Below are positions 43,757 through 51,735 of a stretch of DNA of 64,000 bases, piece after piece. Position numbers and translations under genes: made by a program. The number at the start of each line of letters is the position of its first letter. Position 1 is the first letter of the stretch. This DNA comes from an uncultured Lachnospiraceae bacterium. GTDB lineage: Bacteria; Bacillota; Clostridia; Lachnospirales; Lachnospiraceae. The DNA lies in NCBI GenBank assembly GCA_900551235.1, contig URUU01000003.1:1-64000 (forward strand). Reading direction: 5' to 3'. Under the pieces are notes generated by a model. The model saw only the letters and a list, made by a program, of their open reading frames with translations. It made no database searches and was not told the origin of the DNA.

Positions 43757-43793
43757 CAAACAGGCAGCCTACCTCTTTAAGTAGACTGCCTGC
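43757..43793 (-). terminator. Terminator of spoIVA
   Basis: Minus strand 12-base arms CAGGCAGTCTAC and GTAGGCTGCCTG (43761-43792), then TTTG. The stem is strong and the T tract short. Confidence 0.65.
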
Positions 43794-43798
43794 CCTTC

Positions 43799-45268
43799 CT
43801 ATATGATGATACAGATCATCCTTCCGCTTGATTCATTCACGATCTTTTTCATGGTATCCTGCAGTTTGCCCTGGCTCTCTTCGCCGATCATGGCAAGTTT
43901 GGTGCGGATGCCGTCCTCCACCAGCTGGCTGACAGATTTTCCAAAAATATTGGTATCCCAGATACCATTTTCTTCTTTGGCATTTTCTTCGATATAAGCG
44001 ATCAGGTCTTTTGCCTGCTGTTCGCTGCCGACGATCGGTGCGATCTCCGTCTCGATATCTGCCCGGATCAGATGCACAGACGGGCTGTAGGCTTTTATCT
44101 TGACGCCGTAGCGGTTTCCCTGTTTTGTGATCGCAGGTGCTTCGAGGCGGATCTCTTCTCTCTGTGGTGTGATCACACCGTAACCTGTGCCATGTACGGC
44201 ATTTAAGGCTTCCTGCACGCTCTCATATTCCCTGCGTTTCTTAGAGAGTTCCCGGATCATGGAGATCAGTTGATATTCTCCGTCGATCTGCACGCCTGCC
44301 ATCTCGCTGAGCATCTGATAATAATACCTTTCCGGCACTTCAAGACGCACCTGTACGCTGCCGTCGGACAGCGAAATCTGTTCCAGTTTGCTTTTGTCAA
44401 TGTATTCGCAGGATGGTGCCAGTGATTCTGCCGTCACATCCCGCAGGCTGCCGACTTTTGTAAAAATTTCCCGGACTGCCTCCAGGATTGCCTTTTTTAC
44501 CGGATGTTCGGTGTCCAGTGTTTCGATCCACCGCGGCACAAAAAACTCAATGCGGGTCAGTGGAAATGCATAGAGAAGCTCCGTCAGGATCCTGCGGATA
44601 TCCTCTTCTTTCATCTGCTCACAGTTGACCGGGATCACGGCAGTTTCATACGTTTTTGACAGTTCTTCTGTCAGCGCTTTCGTCTCCTGCGAATATGGTT
44701 TCTGCGAATTTAAAACGATCACAAACGGCTTGCCTGTTTTTTTCAGTTCCGAAACGGTCTTTTCCTCTGCACTTTTATATGCTTCCCTCGGGAAATCCCC
44801 GATCGTTCCGTCGGTTGTCAAAAGGATCCCGACGGTTGAGTGGTCGCGGATCACTTTTCCGGTGCCGATCTCTGCTGCCTGCGGGAATGGGATCGCCTCT
44901 TTTAACCACGGCGTTTTTACCATCCGCACCTGATTATTTTCATCGAGTCCAAATGCCCCGTCGATCACAAATCCTATGCAGTCGATCAGGCGGATTTTTG
45001 CCGTAATCCCTTCATCCAGTTCTACTTCCGCTGCTTTTGCCGGAACAAATTTCGGTTCTACGGTTGTGATCGTCTTTCCGCCGCCGCTCACCGGAAGTTC
45101 ATCCGTCGATATCTGACTGTTTTCTTTTTTCATATGCGGCAGAACAAGCTGCTCCATAAAACGGCGGACAAATGTAGATTTCCCTGTTCGCACCGGGCCG
45201 ACCACGCCTATGTAGATCTCGCCCTTCGTCCGTGCCTGTATATCCTGATATAGATGAAACGTATCCAT
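43799..45268 (-). CDS. spoIVA: Stage IV sporulation protein A
   Basis: A 489-residue SpoIVA, the ATPase that polymerises around the forespore to base the spore coat. It starts MDTFHLYQDIQARTKGEIYIGVVGPVRTGKST, with the Walker A-like GPVRTGKST, and ends with the short hydrophobic tail RMICIII that contacts SpoVM-marked membrane. Length and both termini match the family. Its ribosome site GAGGGGG is inside a 10-bp hairpin (45275-45312), which suggests translation is blocked on read-through mRNA from hydA. Confidence 0.97.
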   Translation of the reverse strand: MDTFHLYQDIQARTKGEIYIGVVGPVRTGKSTFVRRFMEQLVLPHMKKENSQISTDELPVSGGGKTITTVEPKFVPAKAAEVELDEGITAKIRLIDCIGFVIDGAFGLDENNQVRMVKTPWLKEAIPFPQAAEIGTGKVIRDHSTVGILLTTDGTIGDFPREAYKSAEEKTVSELKKTGKPFVIVLNSQKPYSQETKALTEELSKTYETAVIPVNCEQMKEEDIRRILTELLYAFPLTRIEFFVPRWIETLDTEHPVKKAILEAVREIFTKVGSLRDVTAESLAPSCEYIDKSKLEQISLSDGSVQVRLEVPERYYYQMLSEMAGVQIDGEYQLISMIRELSKKRREYESVQEALNAVHGTGYGVITPQREEIRLEAPAITKQGNRYGVKIKAYSPSVHLIRADIETEIAPIVGSEQQAKDLIAYIEENAKEENGIWDTNIFGKSVSQLVEDGIRTKLAMIGEESQGKLQDTMKKIVNESSGRMICIII

Positions 45269-45274
45269 AATTTA

Positions 45275-45312
45275 ACCCCCTCACTATACTGATACAGCAT
45301 ATGTGAGGGGGT
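45275..45312 (-). promoter_or_regulatory. Hairpin occluding the spoIVA ribosome-binding site
   Basis: Minus strand perfect 10-base arms ACCCCCTCAC and GTGAGGGGGT around 18 bases. The 3' arm contains the GAGGGGG ribosome site 7 bases before the spoIVA ATG. The hairpin begins 8 bases after the hydA stop. Confidence 0.75.
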
Positions 45313-45319
45313 ATCGCTT

Positions 45320-47008
45320 TTAGAACGGATTATGTAACAGCTCGTGTGCTTTTCCTTTGAAATCTTCGCCGTTGTAAAAGACATCCATCAATGGATTTTC
45401 GGTACATTTCTTGATCGCCATATTTCCGTCTGCACGGTACAGTCCTTTCGCTCTTGCTTCTTTATGTCTTGGACCTGCCGGGATCGTCTGGCCGCCGCCC
45501 ATGATACAGCCGCGTCTGCATGCCATGACCTCGATCAGATGATACTGTTTTTCACCGCTTTGTACCTGTTCCATGACTTTTCTGGCATTTGCAAGTCCGC
45601 TGGCTACGCAGATATTCAGCTCTTTGCCTTCGTATGTGATAGAAAATTCTTTGATGCCTTCCTCGCCACGCATACCTGCTTCTGCGATGGAATCCATCAC
45701 AGCATTCCCATGTCCCGGAACGAGTCTTCGGATCACCGCCTCAGTCACACCGCCGGTCACACCGAAGATCACACCGGCACCGGATGCAATGCCAAACGGC
45801 ATATCGCAGGATTCTGCCTCGATCTTATCAAGTGCAATACCGGCGGTACGGATCATCCTGGTAAGCTCTGTTGTGGTGATGACAATGTCCGTGTCCTTCT
45901 CGCCTTTGGTATAGCTGTTCGGACGCTCTGCCTCCATCTTCTTTGCCGTACATGGCATGATGGATACGACCATCGTCTTTTTGCCTTCTGCATGCTCCGG
46001 ATTGCGGTAATATTCTTTGATGACCGCGGAGAACATCTGCTGCGGAGAACGGCAGGTGGAGACATTTTCCTTAAAATCCGGGAACTGATCCTGCACAAAT
46101 TTTACCCATGCCGGACAGCAGGAGGTAAGAAGCGGCAGGTTCTCGCCTTTTTCAAGACGTTTCAGGAATTCTGCAGACTCCTCCATGATCGTCAGGTCGG
46201 CAGAATAGCTGGTGTCAAAAACTTCATCAAATCCCATGCGGTGCAGGACTGCTACGATCTTGCCCATCGCATTCTCACCTTTTGGCAGTCCAAAGGCATC
46301 ACCGGCTGCCACACGCACTGCCGGTGCGATCTGGGCAACAACTCTGGTGTCTTTATCTTCCAGTGCCTTCCAGACTTCCCCGATGTTGGTACGGATCGTG
46401 ATCGCACCGGTCGGACAGAATACACGGCACTGTCCACAGTTTACACAGTCTGTCTCTGCGATCTGCCGGTCAAATGCCGGCATGACCATCGCATCCGTTC
46501 CACGGTAAGCAAAGTCAATCGCTCCGATTCCCTGGATCTCATCGCAGACACGCACACAGTTTCCGCACAGGATACATTTATTCGGGTCTCGTACGATCGC
46601 CGGGGAAGAAAAGTCAAGCGGTCTTTCTTCTCTGGTATTCTGGAAACGGACTTTTTTCACGCCGAGGCGGTGTGCCAGCTCCTGAAGTACACATTCGCCG
46701 CTCTTGATACAGGTCGTACAGTCCCTGCAATGTGCAGCCAGCAGAAGCTCTACAATCAGCTTGCGGTATTTTCTTACTTTTTCTGAGTTTGTATAGATCA
46801 CCATGCCATCTCTTGGCTCTTCGGAGCAGGACGCAAACGTTCTGCCTCTGTCATCTTCCACCGTACAGAGTCTGCATGCACCAAAAGTAGAAAGTTCTGA
46901 ATGGTAACACAGTGTCGGTACGTCAATGCCTGCTTTCCTTATGACCGACAGAATGTTTTTTTCATCGGTAAATTCTACTTTTCTGCCGTCAATTATCATT
47001 AATCCCAT
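45320..47008 (-). CDS. hydA: [FeFe]-hydrogenase catalytic subunit HydA of the bifurcating complex
   Basis: A 562-residue group A [FeFe]-hydrogenase. N-terminal [2Fe-2S] Cys (CYHSELSTFGACRLC), a His/Cys cluster (HCRDCTTCIKSGEC) and two ferredoxin motifs (CILCGNCVRVC, CVNCGQCRVFC) lead to the H-cluster. All three H-cluster signatures are canonical: LLTSCCPAW, MPCTAKKME and MACRRGCIMGGGQ. With HydB and HydC it forms an electron-bifurcating enzyme coupling H2 to ferredoxin and NAD(P). AGGAGG precedes the ATG; hydB ends 11 bases upstream. Confidence 0.96.
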   Translation of the reverse strand: MGLMIIDGRKVEFTDEKNILSVIRKAGIDVPTLCYHSELSTFGACRLCTVEDDRGRTFASCSEEPRDGMVIYTNSEKVRKYRKLIVELLLAAHCRDCTTCIKSGECVLQELAHRLGVKKVRFQNTREERPLDFSSPAIVRDPNKCILCGNCVRVCDEIQGIGAIDFAYRGTDAMVMPAFDRQIAETDCVNCGQCRVFCPTGAITIRTNIGEVWKALEDKDTRVVAQIAPAVRVAAGDAFGLPKGENAMGKIVAVLHRMGFDEVFDTSYSADLTIMEESAEFLKRLEKGENLPLLTSCCPAWVKFVQDQFPDFKENVSTCRSPQQMFSAVIKEYYRNPEHAEGKKTMVVSIMPCTAKKMEAERPNSYTKGEKDTDIVITTTELTRMIRTAGIALDKIEAESCDMPFGIASGAGVIFGVTGGVTEAVIRRLVPGHGNAVMDSIAEAGMRGEEGIKEFSITYEGKELNICVASGLANARKVMEQVQSGEKQYHLIEVMACRRGCIMGGGQTIPAGPRHKEARAKGLYRADGNMAIKKCTENPLMDVFYNGEDFKGKAHELLHNPF

Positions 47009-47019
47009 AATCCACCCTC

Positions 47020-48900
47020 CTACTCTTCTATGTAAATGGCATTAAATGCACAGTTTTCTTTACATGCACCACATTTGATACAGATATTCGGGTCAATATG
47101 GAACGGATGTTTTACTTTTCCGCTGATCGCATCAACCGGACAGTTCTTCGCACACTTGCTGCAGCCTTTGCAGTATTCCGGATTGATCACATATTTACGC
47201 ATAGCCTGACAGACTTTTGCGGCACATTTATGCTCGTTGATATGTTCCAGATATTCGTTTCGGAATAATTTGAGGGTACTGATGACCGGAAGCGGTGCAC
47301 TCTTTCCAAGTCCGCAAAGTGCCATGCCGCGTATCATTGCCGCAAGCTCCTCCAGGCGGTCGAGATCTTCCTCCTCGCCTCTGCCCTCTACGATCTTTTC
47401 CAGGATCTCCAGCATACGCTTTGTACCTTCCCGGCACGGAACACATTTACCGCAGGACTCTCTCTGCGTAAAACTCATAAAGAATCTGGCAACTTCTACC
47501 ATACAGGTGTGCTGATCCATGACAACCATTCCGCCGGAGCCTACGATCGCATCAAATTTCTTTACGGAGTCAAAATCAAGCGGTTCATCCAGATGCTTTT
47601 CTGTCAGACAGCCGCCGGACGGTCCGCCGATCTGTACGGCTTTAAACTCAGAGCCTTCTTTGAGTCCGCCGCCGATATCATAAATGATCTCACGCAGGGT
47701 ACTTCCCATCGGCACTTCGATCAGACCGGTGTTTTCAATCGCACCGGTCAGGGAGAATGTTTTTGTTCCAGGGCTTCCGGCCGTTCCGATCGAGCGATAC
47801 CAGTCGGCACCCTGCAGAACGATCTTCGGCACGTTGGCAAACGTCTCTACGTTATTGAGGACAGTCGGTTTCTCCCAGAGTCCTTTTTCTACGGTTCTAG
47901 GCGGTTTGACACGCGGCATGCCTCGTTTCCCTTCGATGGATGCCGTCAGCGCACTTCCCTCTCCACATACAAATGCACCGGCTCCGCGGTTGATATGCAT
48001 ATGGAAACAGAAATCCGTTCCTAAAATGTTGTCACCGAGCAGATTGCGTTTTTCCATCTCTGCGATCGCATGGCGGAGTCTGGATACGGACATCGGATAT
48101 TCTGCACGCACATAAATATAGCCATTGGCTGCCCCGACTGCATAGCCGGCGATCATCATACCTTCCAGAAGTTTGTACGGATCGCCCTCCATAACGGAGC
48201 CATCCATAAAGGCACCCGGATCGCCTTCATCACCGTTGCATACGACGTAACGCTCTTTTTCTTGCTGACGTGCCACCTGTTTCCATTTACGGCCGGCCGG
48301 GAAACCGCCGCCGCCTCTTCCGCGCAGTCCGGATTTATCGATCTCTTCGATCACTTCTTCGCTTGTCATCTCAAACATCGCTTTTTCCAGGGCTGAAAAA
48401 CCGCCGGATGCCATATACTCGTCAATGGATTCTGCATCAAAGCGTCCGCAGTTCTCCAGAACGATCCTCGTCTGTTTCGCAATAAACGGGATCTCTTCCG
48501 GATGACGGTAAACTTTTTTCTCTTTGCGGTATAACAGACGCTCTACCTCTTCATCATCAAGTACCGCACGGTCAAATAATTCCTGGCAGTCATCCAGCTG
48601 AACTTTTACATACTGAACAGTCTCATCACCTTTCGTGATACGCACAAGCGGTCCCAGTTCACAGAAACCCTGACATCCTGTTTTTTTCAGTCCAATATGC
48701 TGATCTTCGTCATGTGGTGCAAACGTTACGCTCACACCCGGTGTTGTATTGGCAAGTTTTAAAAAGCGGTTGTATATTTTTTCAGAACCGGTTGCGATAC
48801 AGCCGGTGCCGGAGCAGACCAGAATACGACAGACGGCCGTCTCCATATCTGCTTTTGCCTTCTTTCGACATTCTTTTAACTCGTCTCTGTTATGGATCAT
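47020..48900 (-). CDS. hydB: NADH-binding flavoprotein subunit HydB
   Basis: A 626-residue NuoF-like subunit. It has an N-terminal thioredoxin-like [2Fe-2S] domain (CSGTGCIATGS, CQGFCELGP), FMN/NADH-binding GLRGRGGGGFPAG and GAGAFVCGEGSAL, the NuoF [4Fe-4S] CGKCVPCREG, and two C-terminal ferredoxin clusters (CKGCSKCAKNCP, CIKCGACKENC). It exchanges electrons with NAD and ferredoxin in HydABC. The ATG at 48900 overlaps the hydC stop as TGATG; a GTG at 48906 is less likely. Confidence 0.95.
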   Translation of the reverse strand: MIHNRDELKECRKKAKADMETAVCRILVCSGTGCIATGSEKIYNRFLKLANTTPGVSVTFAPHDEDQHIGLKKTGCQGFCELGPLVRITKGDETVQYVKVQLDDCQELFDRAVLDDEEVERLLYRKEKKVYRHPEEIPFIAKQTRIVLENCGRFDAESIDEYMASGGFSALEKAMFEMTSEEVIEEIDKSGLRGRGGGGFPAGRKWKQVARQQEKERYVVCNGDEGDPGAFMDGSVMEGDPYKLLEGMMIAGYAVGAANGYIYVRAEYPMSVSRLRHAIAEMEKRNLLGDNILGTDFCFHMHINRGAGAFVCGEGSALTASIEGKRGMPRVKPPRTVEKGLWEKPTVLNNVETFANVPKIVLQGADWYRSIGTAGSPGTKTFSLTGAIENTGLIEVPMGSTLREIIYDIGGGLKEGSEFKAVQIGGPSGGCLTEKHLDEPLDFDSVKKFDAIVGSGGMVVMDQHTCMVEVARFFMSFTQRESCGKCVPCREGTKRMLEILEKIVEGRGEEEDLDRLEELAAMIRGMALCGLGKSAPLPVISTLKLFRNEYLEHINEHKCAAKVCQAMRKYVINPEYCKGCSKCAKNCPVDAISGKVKHPFHIDPNICIKCGACKENCAFNAIYIEE

Positions 48901-49376
48901 CAGCACTCACCTCGCAATTCTGTAATCAATTTCACTACTTTCTCCAGTGTCATATTCGGGTGGACTTCATCGTTTACCGTGCAGGTCGGCGCCAGTCCGC
49001 ACGCACCAAGACAGGATACCGTTTCTACGGTGAAAAGCATATCGTCCGTTGTATGTTTCTTGTCGGAAAGTCCAAGTTCTTTCATAAACGCATCGAGGAT
49101 TGCCGCTGATTTTCTTACATGACAGGCTGTTCCGTCACAGACTTTGATCACATATTTTCCTTTCTGTTCAAAAGAAAAATTTTCGTAAAAAGTCGCAACA
49201 CTATATGCCTTGGCCTCTTTTACACCGATCTCTTTTGCAATGTATGTCAGCAATTCTCCCGGCAGATAACGATATACCCCCTGGATATCCTGCATCACAG
49301 GGATCAGGGAAGATGGTTTTTTACCATAAAAAGCAATGATTTCATCCGCTTTTCGGTAATATGACTGATCCAGCAT
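48900..49376 (-). CDS. hydC: NuoE-like [2Fe-2S] subunit HydC
   Basis: A 158-residue thioredoxin-fold ferredoxin subunit with the four NuoE cysteines (CDGTAC and CLGACG). It passes electrons inside HydABC and binds near the HydB flavin. It is the first gene of hydCBA, 8 bases after GGAGG, from a promoter divergent to that of the group B hydrogenase. Confidence 0.95.
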   Translation of the reverse strand: MLDQSYYRKADEIIAFYGKKPSSLIPVMQDIQGVYRYLPGELLTYIAKEIGVKEAKAYSVATFYENFSFEQKGKYVIKVCDGTACHVRKSAAILDAFMKELGLSDKKHTTDDMLFTVETVSCLGACGLAPTCTVNDEVHPNMTLEKVVKLITELRGEC

Positions 49377-49425
49377 AAATCATACCTCCTACTCTCTTGT
49401 ATTTATTGACAAATTTTGTTTAATT

Positions 49426-49454
49426 ATTATATCTTACCTGTCCAATATACACAA
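49426..49454 (-). promoter_or_regulatory. hydCBA promoter
   Basis: Minus strand: -35 TTGTGT (49449-49454), 17-base spacer, -10 TATAAT (49426-49431). Confidence 0.75.
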
Positions 49455-49500
49455 TACCTTTTTCGATAATTATGTTCCGATTTTTGAGCACAGACTTATC

Positions 49501-49518
49501 TTGATAAGGTTTTATCAA
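49501..49518. promoter_or_regulatory. Rex-like operator
   Basis: The 18-base palindrome TTGATAAGGTTTTATCAA has 7-base perfect arms and a 4-base centre, the size and form of clostridial Rex sites (TTGTTAA-N4-TTAACAA). It includes the -35 box. Binding of the NADH-sensing repressor Rex is an inference. Confidence 0.65.
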
Positions 49519-49529
49519 TATGTTATAGT
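49501..49529 (+). promoter_or_regulatory. Promoter of the group B [FeFe]-hydrogenase
   Basis: -35 TTGATA (49501-49506), 17-base spacer, -10 TATAGT (49524-49529), 65 bases before the ATG. Confidence 0.78.
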
Positions 49530-49593
49530 GCTTTGAGAAGGAAGTATGCATGCCACCATAAATTCGTAATTGATATAAAGGAGTTTATAAGAC

Positions 49594-51099
49594 ATGAGAG
49601 GTATTGAAACACAAGTAAGAAAAATCCGCCGTCAGATCTTTGCTGAAGTTTCCAGGATCGGCTTTGAATCTGATGACGGATCACTGATCCACGATATTGA
49701 AGCGATCCCCTATAAAATTGTAACCGAGGAAGGTCCCCAGTACCGTGACAGCATCTACCGTGCACGTGCGATCGCTACGGAGCGTGTCCGCCTTGCCATG
49801 GGAATGTGCCTGCGTCCGACAAACAAACCGGTTCATCTGACCGACGGCATTGAATCCAGCAATATTTCCGAGAAATATTATGAGCCGCCTCTGATGCAGG
49901 TTGTTCCGTCTGCCTGCGCTTCCTGCGAGGATAATAAATATGAAGTCAGTGATATGTGCAAAGGCTGCCTCGCCCATCCATGTGCTGAAGTCTGCCCGAA
50001 GCATGCCATTTCTATGGTAGACGGACATTCTTATATTGATCAGGAAAAATGCGTACACTGCGGAAAGTGTAAATCCGTTTGCCCATATGATGCAATCTCT
50101 AAAAAGGAACGTCCATGTGCACGTGCCTGCGGCGTAAAAGCGATCGGAAATGACGAATTCGGCCGGGCAAAGATCGACACTGAAAAATGCGTTTCCTGCG
50201 GTATGTGTATGGTCAGTTGTCCTTTCGGAGCGATCAGCGACAAATCACAGGTTTATCAGCTTGCACGGGCTTTAAAAGAAGGTCATGAAGTCATTGCCGA
50301 AATCGCTCCTGCTTTTGTCGGTCAGTTTGGCACTATGGAGCCAAAAGATGTCCACGCTGCCCTGGAGACTCTGGGATTTTCTGAAGTTTATGAGGTTGCT
50401 CTTGGTGCTGATATCGGTGCTGTCTCAGAAGCCAGACATTATGCCGAAAAAGTATCAACCGGAGAACTGCCGTTTCTTCTGACTTCCTGCTGCCCTTCCT
50501 GGTCCATGCTTGCCAAGAAATATTTCCCGGCTATGATCGATAACATTTCACAGGAACTGACACCGATGGTTGCCACTGCGAGAAGTATCAAACAGGAACA
50601 TCCAAATGCAAGAGTTGTATTCATCGGTCCGTGTGCCGCAAAAAAACTGGAAGCCAGCCGTCGTTCTGTACGAAGTGATGTTGACTTTGTTATCACTTTT
50701 GAGGAACTTGTCGGTATGTTTGATGCAAAGGGAATTGATATGGGTGAAAAAGAAAATGCCCACTCCATGCACGATGCCACTGCTGCCGGACGCGGTTATG
50801 CCGTAGCGGGCGGTGTTGCCGGTGCGATCGAGGAATGTCTGAAGGCTTATTACCCGGATGTCACACCAAAAATTATCCATGCAGAGGGACTTGCAGAATG
50901 TAAAAAGACACTGGCTCTTGCAAAAGCCGGAAAAATGAACGGATGTCTGATCGAAGGAATGGGATGTCCAGGCGGCTGTATTGCCGGTGCCGGAACCAAC
51001 CTTCCTCTGAACAAAGCTGCTGCAAAAGTGAAATGGTTCAAATCCGTTTCCAGCAAACAGCTTCCGCCAAAAGAACTGGCAGAAATTGAACTGAAATAA
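49594..51099 (+). CDS. Group B [FeFe]-hydrogenase
   Basis: A 501-residue monomeric-type [FeFe]-hydrogenase. Several Cys motifs for iron-sulfur clusters (CASCEDN...CKGCLAHPCAEVC, CVHCGKCKSVC, CVSCGMCMVSC) precede the H-cluster. Its signatures are LLTSCCPSW, GPCAAKKLEA and EGMGCPGGCIAGAGT; GPC in place of MPC and the altered third motif mark group B rather than group A. Its role, H2 sensing or ferredoxin-linked H2 metabolism, is not settled for this group. It faces away from hydCBA and has its own promoter with a Rex-like site. AAGGAG precedes the ATG. Confidence 0.92.
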   Translation: MRGIETQVRKIRRQIFAEVSRIGFESDDGSLIHDIEAIPYKIVTEEGPQYRDSIYRARAIATERVRLAMGMCLRPTNKPVHLTDGIESSNISEKYYEPPLMQVVPSACASCEDNKYEVSDMCKGCLAHPCAEVCPKHAISMVDGHSYIDQEKCVHCGKCKSVCPYDAISKKERPCARACGVKAIGNDEFGRAKIDTEKCVSCGMCMVSCPFGAISDKSQVYQLARALKEGHEVIAEIAPAFVGQFGTMEPKDVHAALETLGFSEVYEVALGADIGAVSEARHYAEKVSTGELPFLLTSCCPSWSMLAKKYFPAMIDNISQELTPMVATARSIKQEHPNARVVFIGPCAAKKLEASRRSVRSDVDFVITFEELVGMFDAKGIDMGEKENAHSMHDATAAGRGYAVAGGVAGAIEECLKAYYPDVTPKIIHAEGLAECKKTLALAKAGKMNGCLIEGMGCPGGCIAGAGTNLPLNKAAAKVKWFKSVSSKQLPPKELAEIELK

Positions 51100-51147
51100 A
51101 TTCAAGCCGAATGTCTGTCTTAGTCGGAGTGCATTTCCGACTAAAAC

Positions 51148-51192
51148 AAAAGAACCGGTTTCCTGTTGCGGAGTCAGGAAACCGGTTCTTTT
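51148..51192. terminator. Bidirectional terminator after the group B hydrogenase
   Basis: Perfect 18-base arms at 51148-51165 and 51175-51192 around 9 bases, with A and T tracts at both ends. It stops the hydrogenase transcript and any minus-strand RNA from the riboswitch. A smaller hairpin, TTAGTCGGA/TCCGACTAA, precedes it at 51120-51144. Confidence 0.93.
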
Positions 51193-51291
51193 ATCTTATG
51201 GCAGGTGCGGATTCCTGCCACAGAAGGAGGTATGCTGTGAATTACCCCCAATATGTTCAGGATTGCTCGAGATGAATTCAATCACTATTTC

Positions 51292-51331
51292 TTCATAAAA
51301 TAATAAACATCTGCTTACCCTTAGCAGACAT
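51292..51331 (-). terminator. Terminator hairpin of the cobalamin riboswitch leader
   Basis: Minus strand arms ATGTCTGC and GCAGATGT (two wobble pairs, 51307-51331), followed by TTATTATTTT. It lies about 75 bases after the aptamer and is a likely expression platform. Confidence 0.6.
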
Positions 51332-51403
51332 CATACGAAACCAGACCGTTTCTGACTTCGGATTGGATGTTTTAGCTCTACACGGAAGCTCATCTCATGC
51401 ACC

Positions 51404-51566
51404 AAGCAGGTTTCCTGACTTGCCTATCTTCACGCTGTCTTACCTTCTCACAAATATGGGTATGCAATGGTTTTCAAGACAGTGCTCCTTGCTTACAGTG
51501 GCCGGACCGTTCAGGTTTTGCACCTGATTCCCTTTCACCCGATTTTCATCGGCACTTGCTACAGCA
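51404..51566 (-). promoter_or_regulatory. Cobalamin (B12) riboswitch with no evident gene downstream
   Basis: On the minus strand the hallmark segments occur in order: AAGTGCC, GGGTGAAAGGGAAT, GGTGCAAAACCTGA, GGCCACTGTAAGC and finally the B12-box-like AAGTCAGGAAACCTGC. This is a class I cobalamin aptamer. It points toward the 3' end of the group B hydrogenase, which is on the other strand. No reading frame with a ribosome site follows it. The remaining bases 51193-51291 contain a GGCAGG/CCTGCC hairpin and nothing else I can assign. Confidence 0.88.
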
Positions 51567-51585
51567 ATATGTAATTCACGTCATT

Positions 51586-51615
51586 ATTATATTCTCTTAT
51601 GTATCTTTTTGTCAA
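51586..51615 (-). promoter_or_regulatory. Promoter of the cobalamin riboswitch RNA
   Basis: Minus strand consensus: TTGACA (51610-51615), 18-base spacer, TATAAT (51586-51591), starting RNA about 15 bases before the aptamer. Confidence 0.82.
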
Positions 51616-51735
51616 GACTCATTTTTGTTTATTATTTTTCTCATTGGTTTATACTTTTGTCACAGGAAGTACATAATTCTTTGTTATATTGAGTTTATAT
51701 TTTGAGGAATTTTTGATATTTTAAAGGAGTTTTCC

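Noticed and set aside
45344..46786. A 480-codon open frame on the plus strand
   Set aside because: It lies wholly opposite hydA, is Cys/His-rich with implausible composition, lacks a ribosome site and is a shadow of the hydrogenase codons.
51397..51705. A 102-codon plus-strand frame
   Set aside because: It is antisense to the B12 aptamer and its promoter; conserved aptamer segments explain the sequence.
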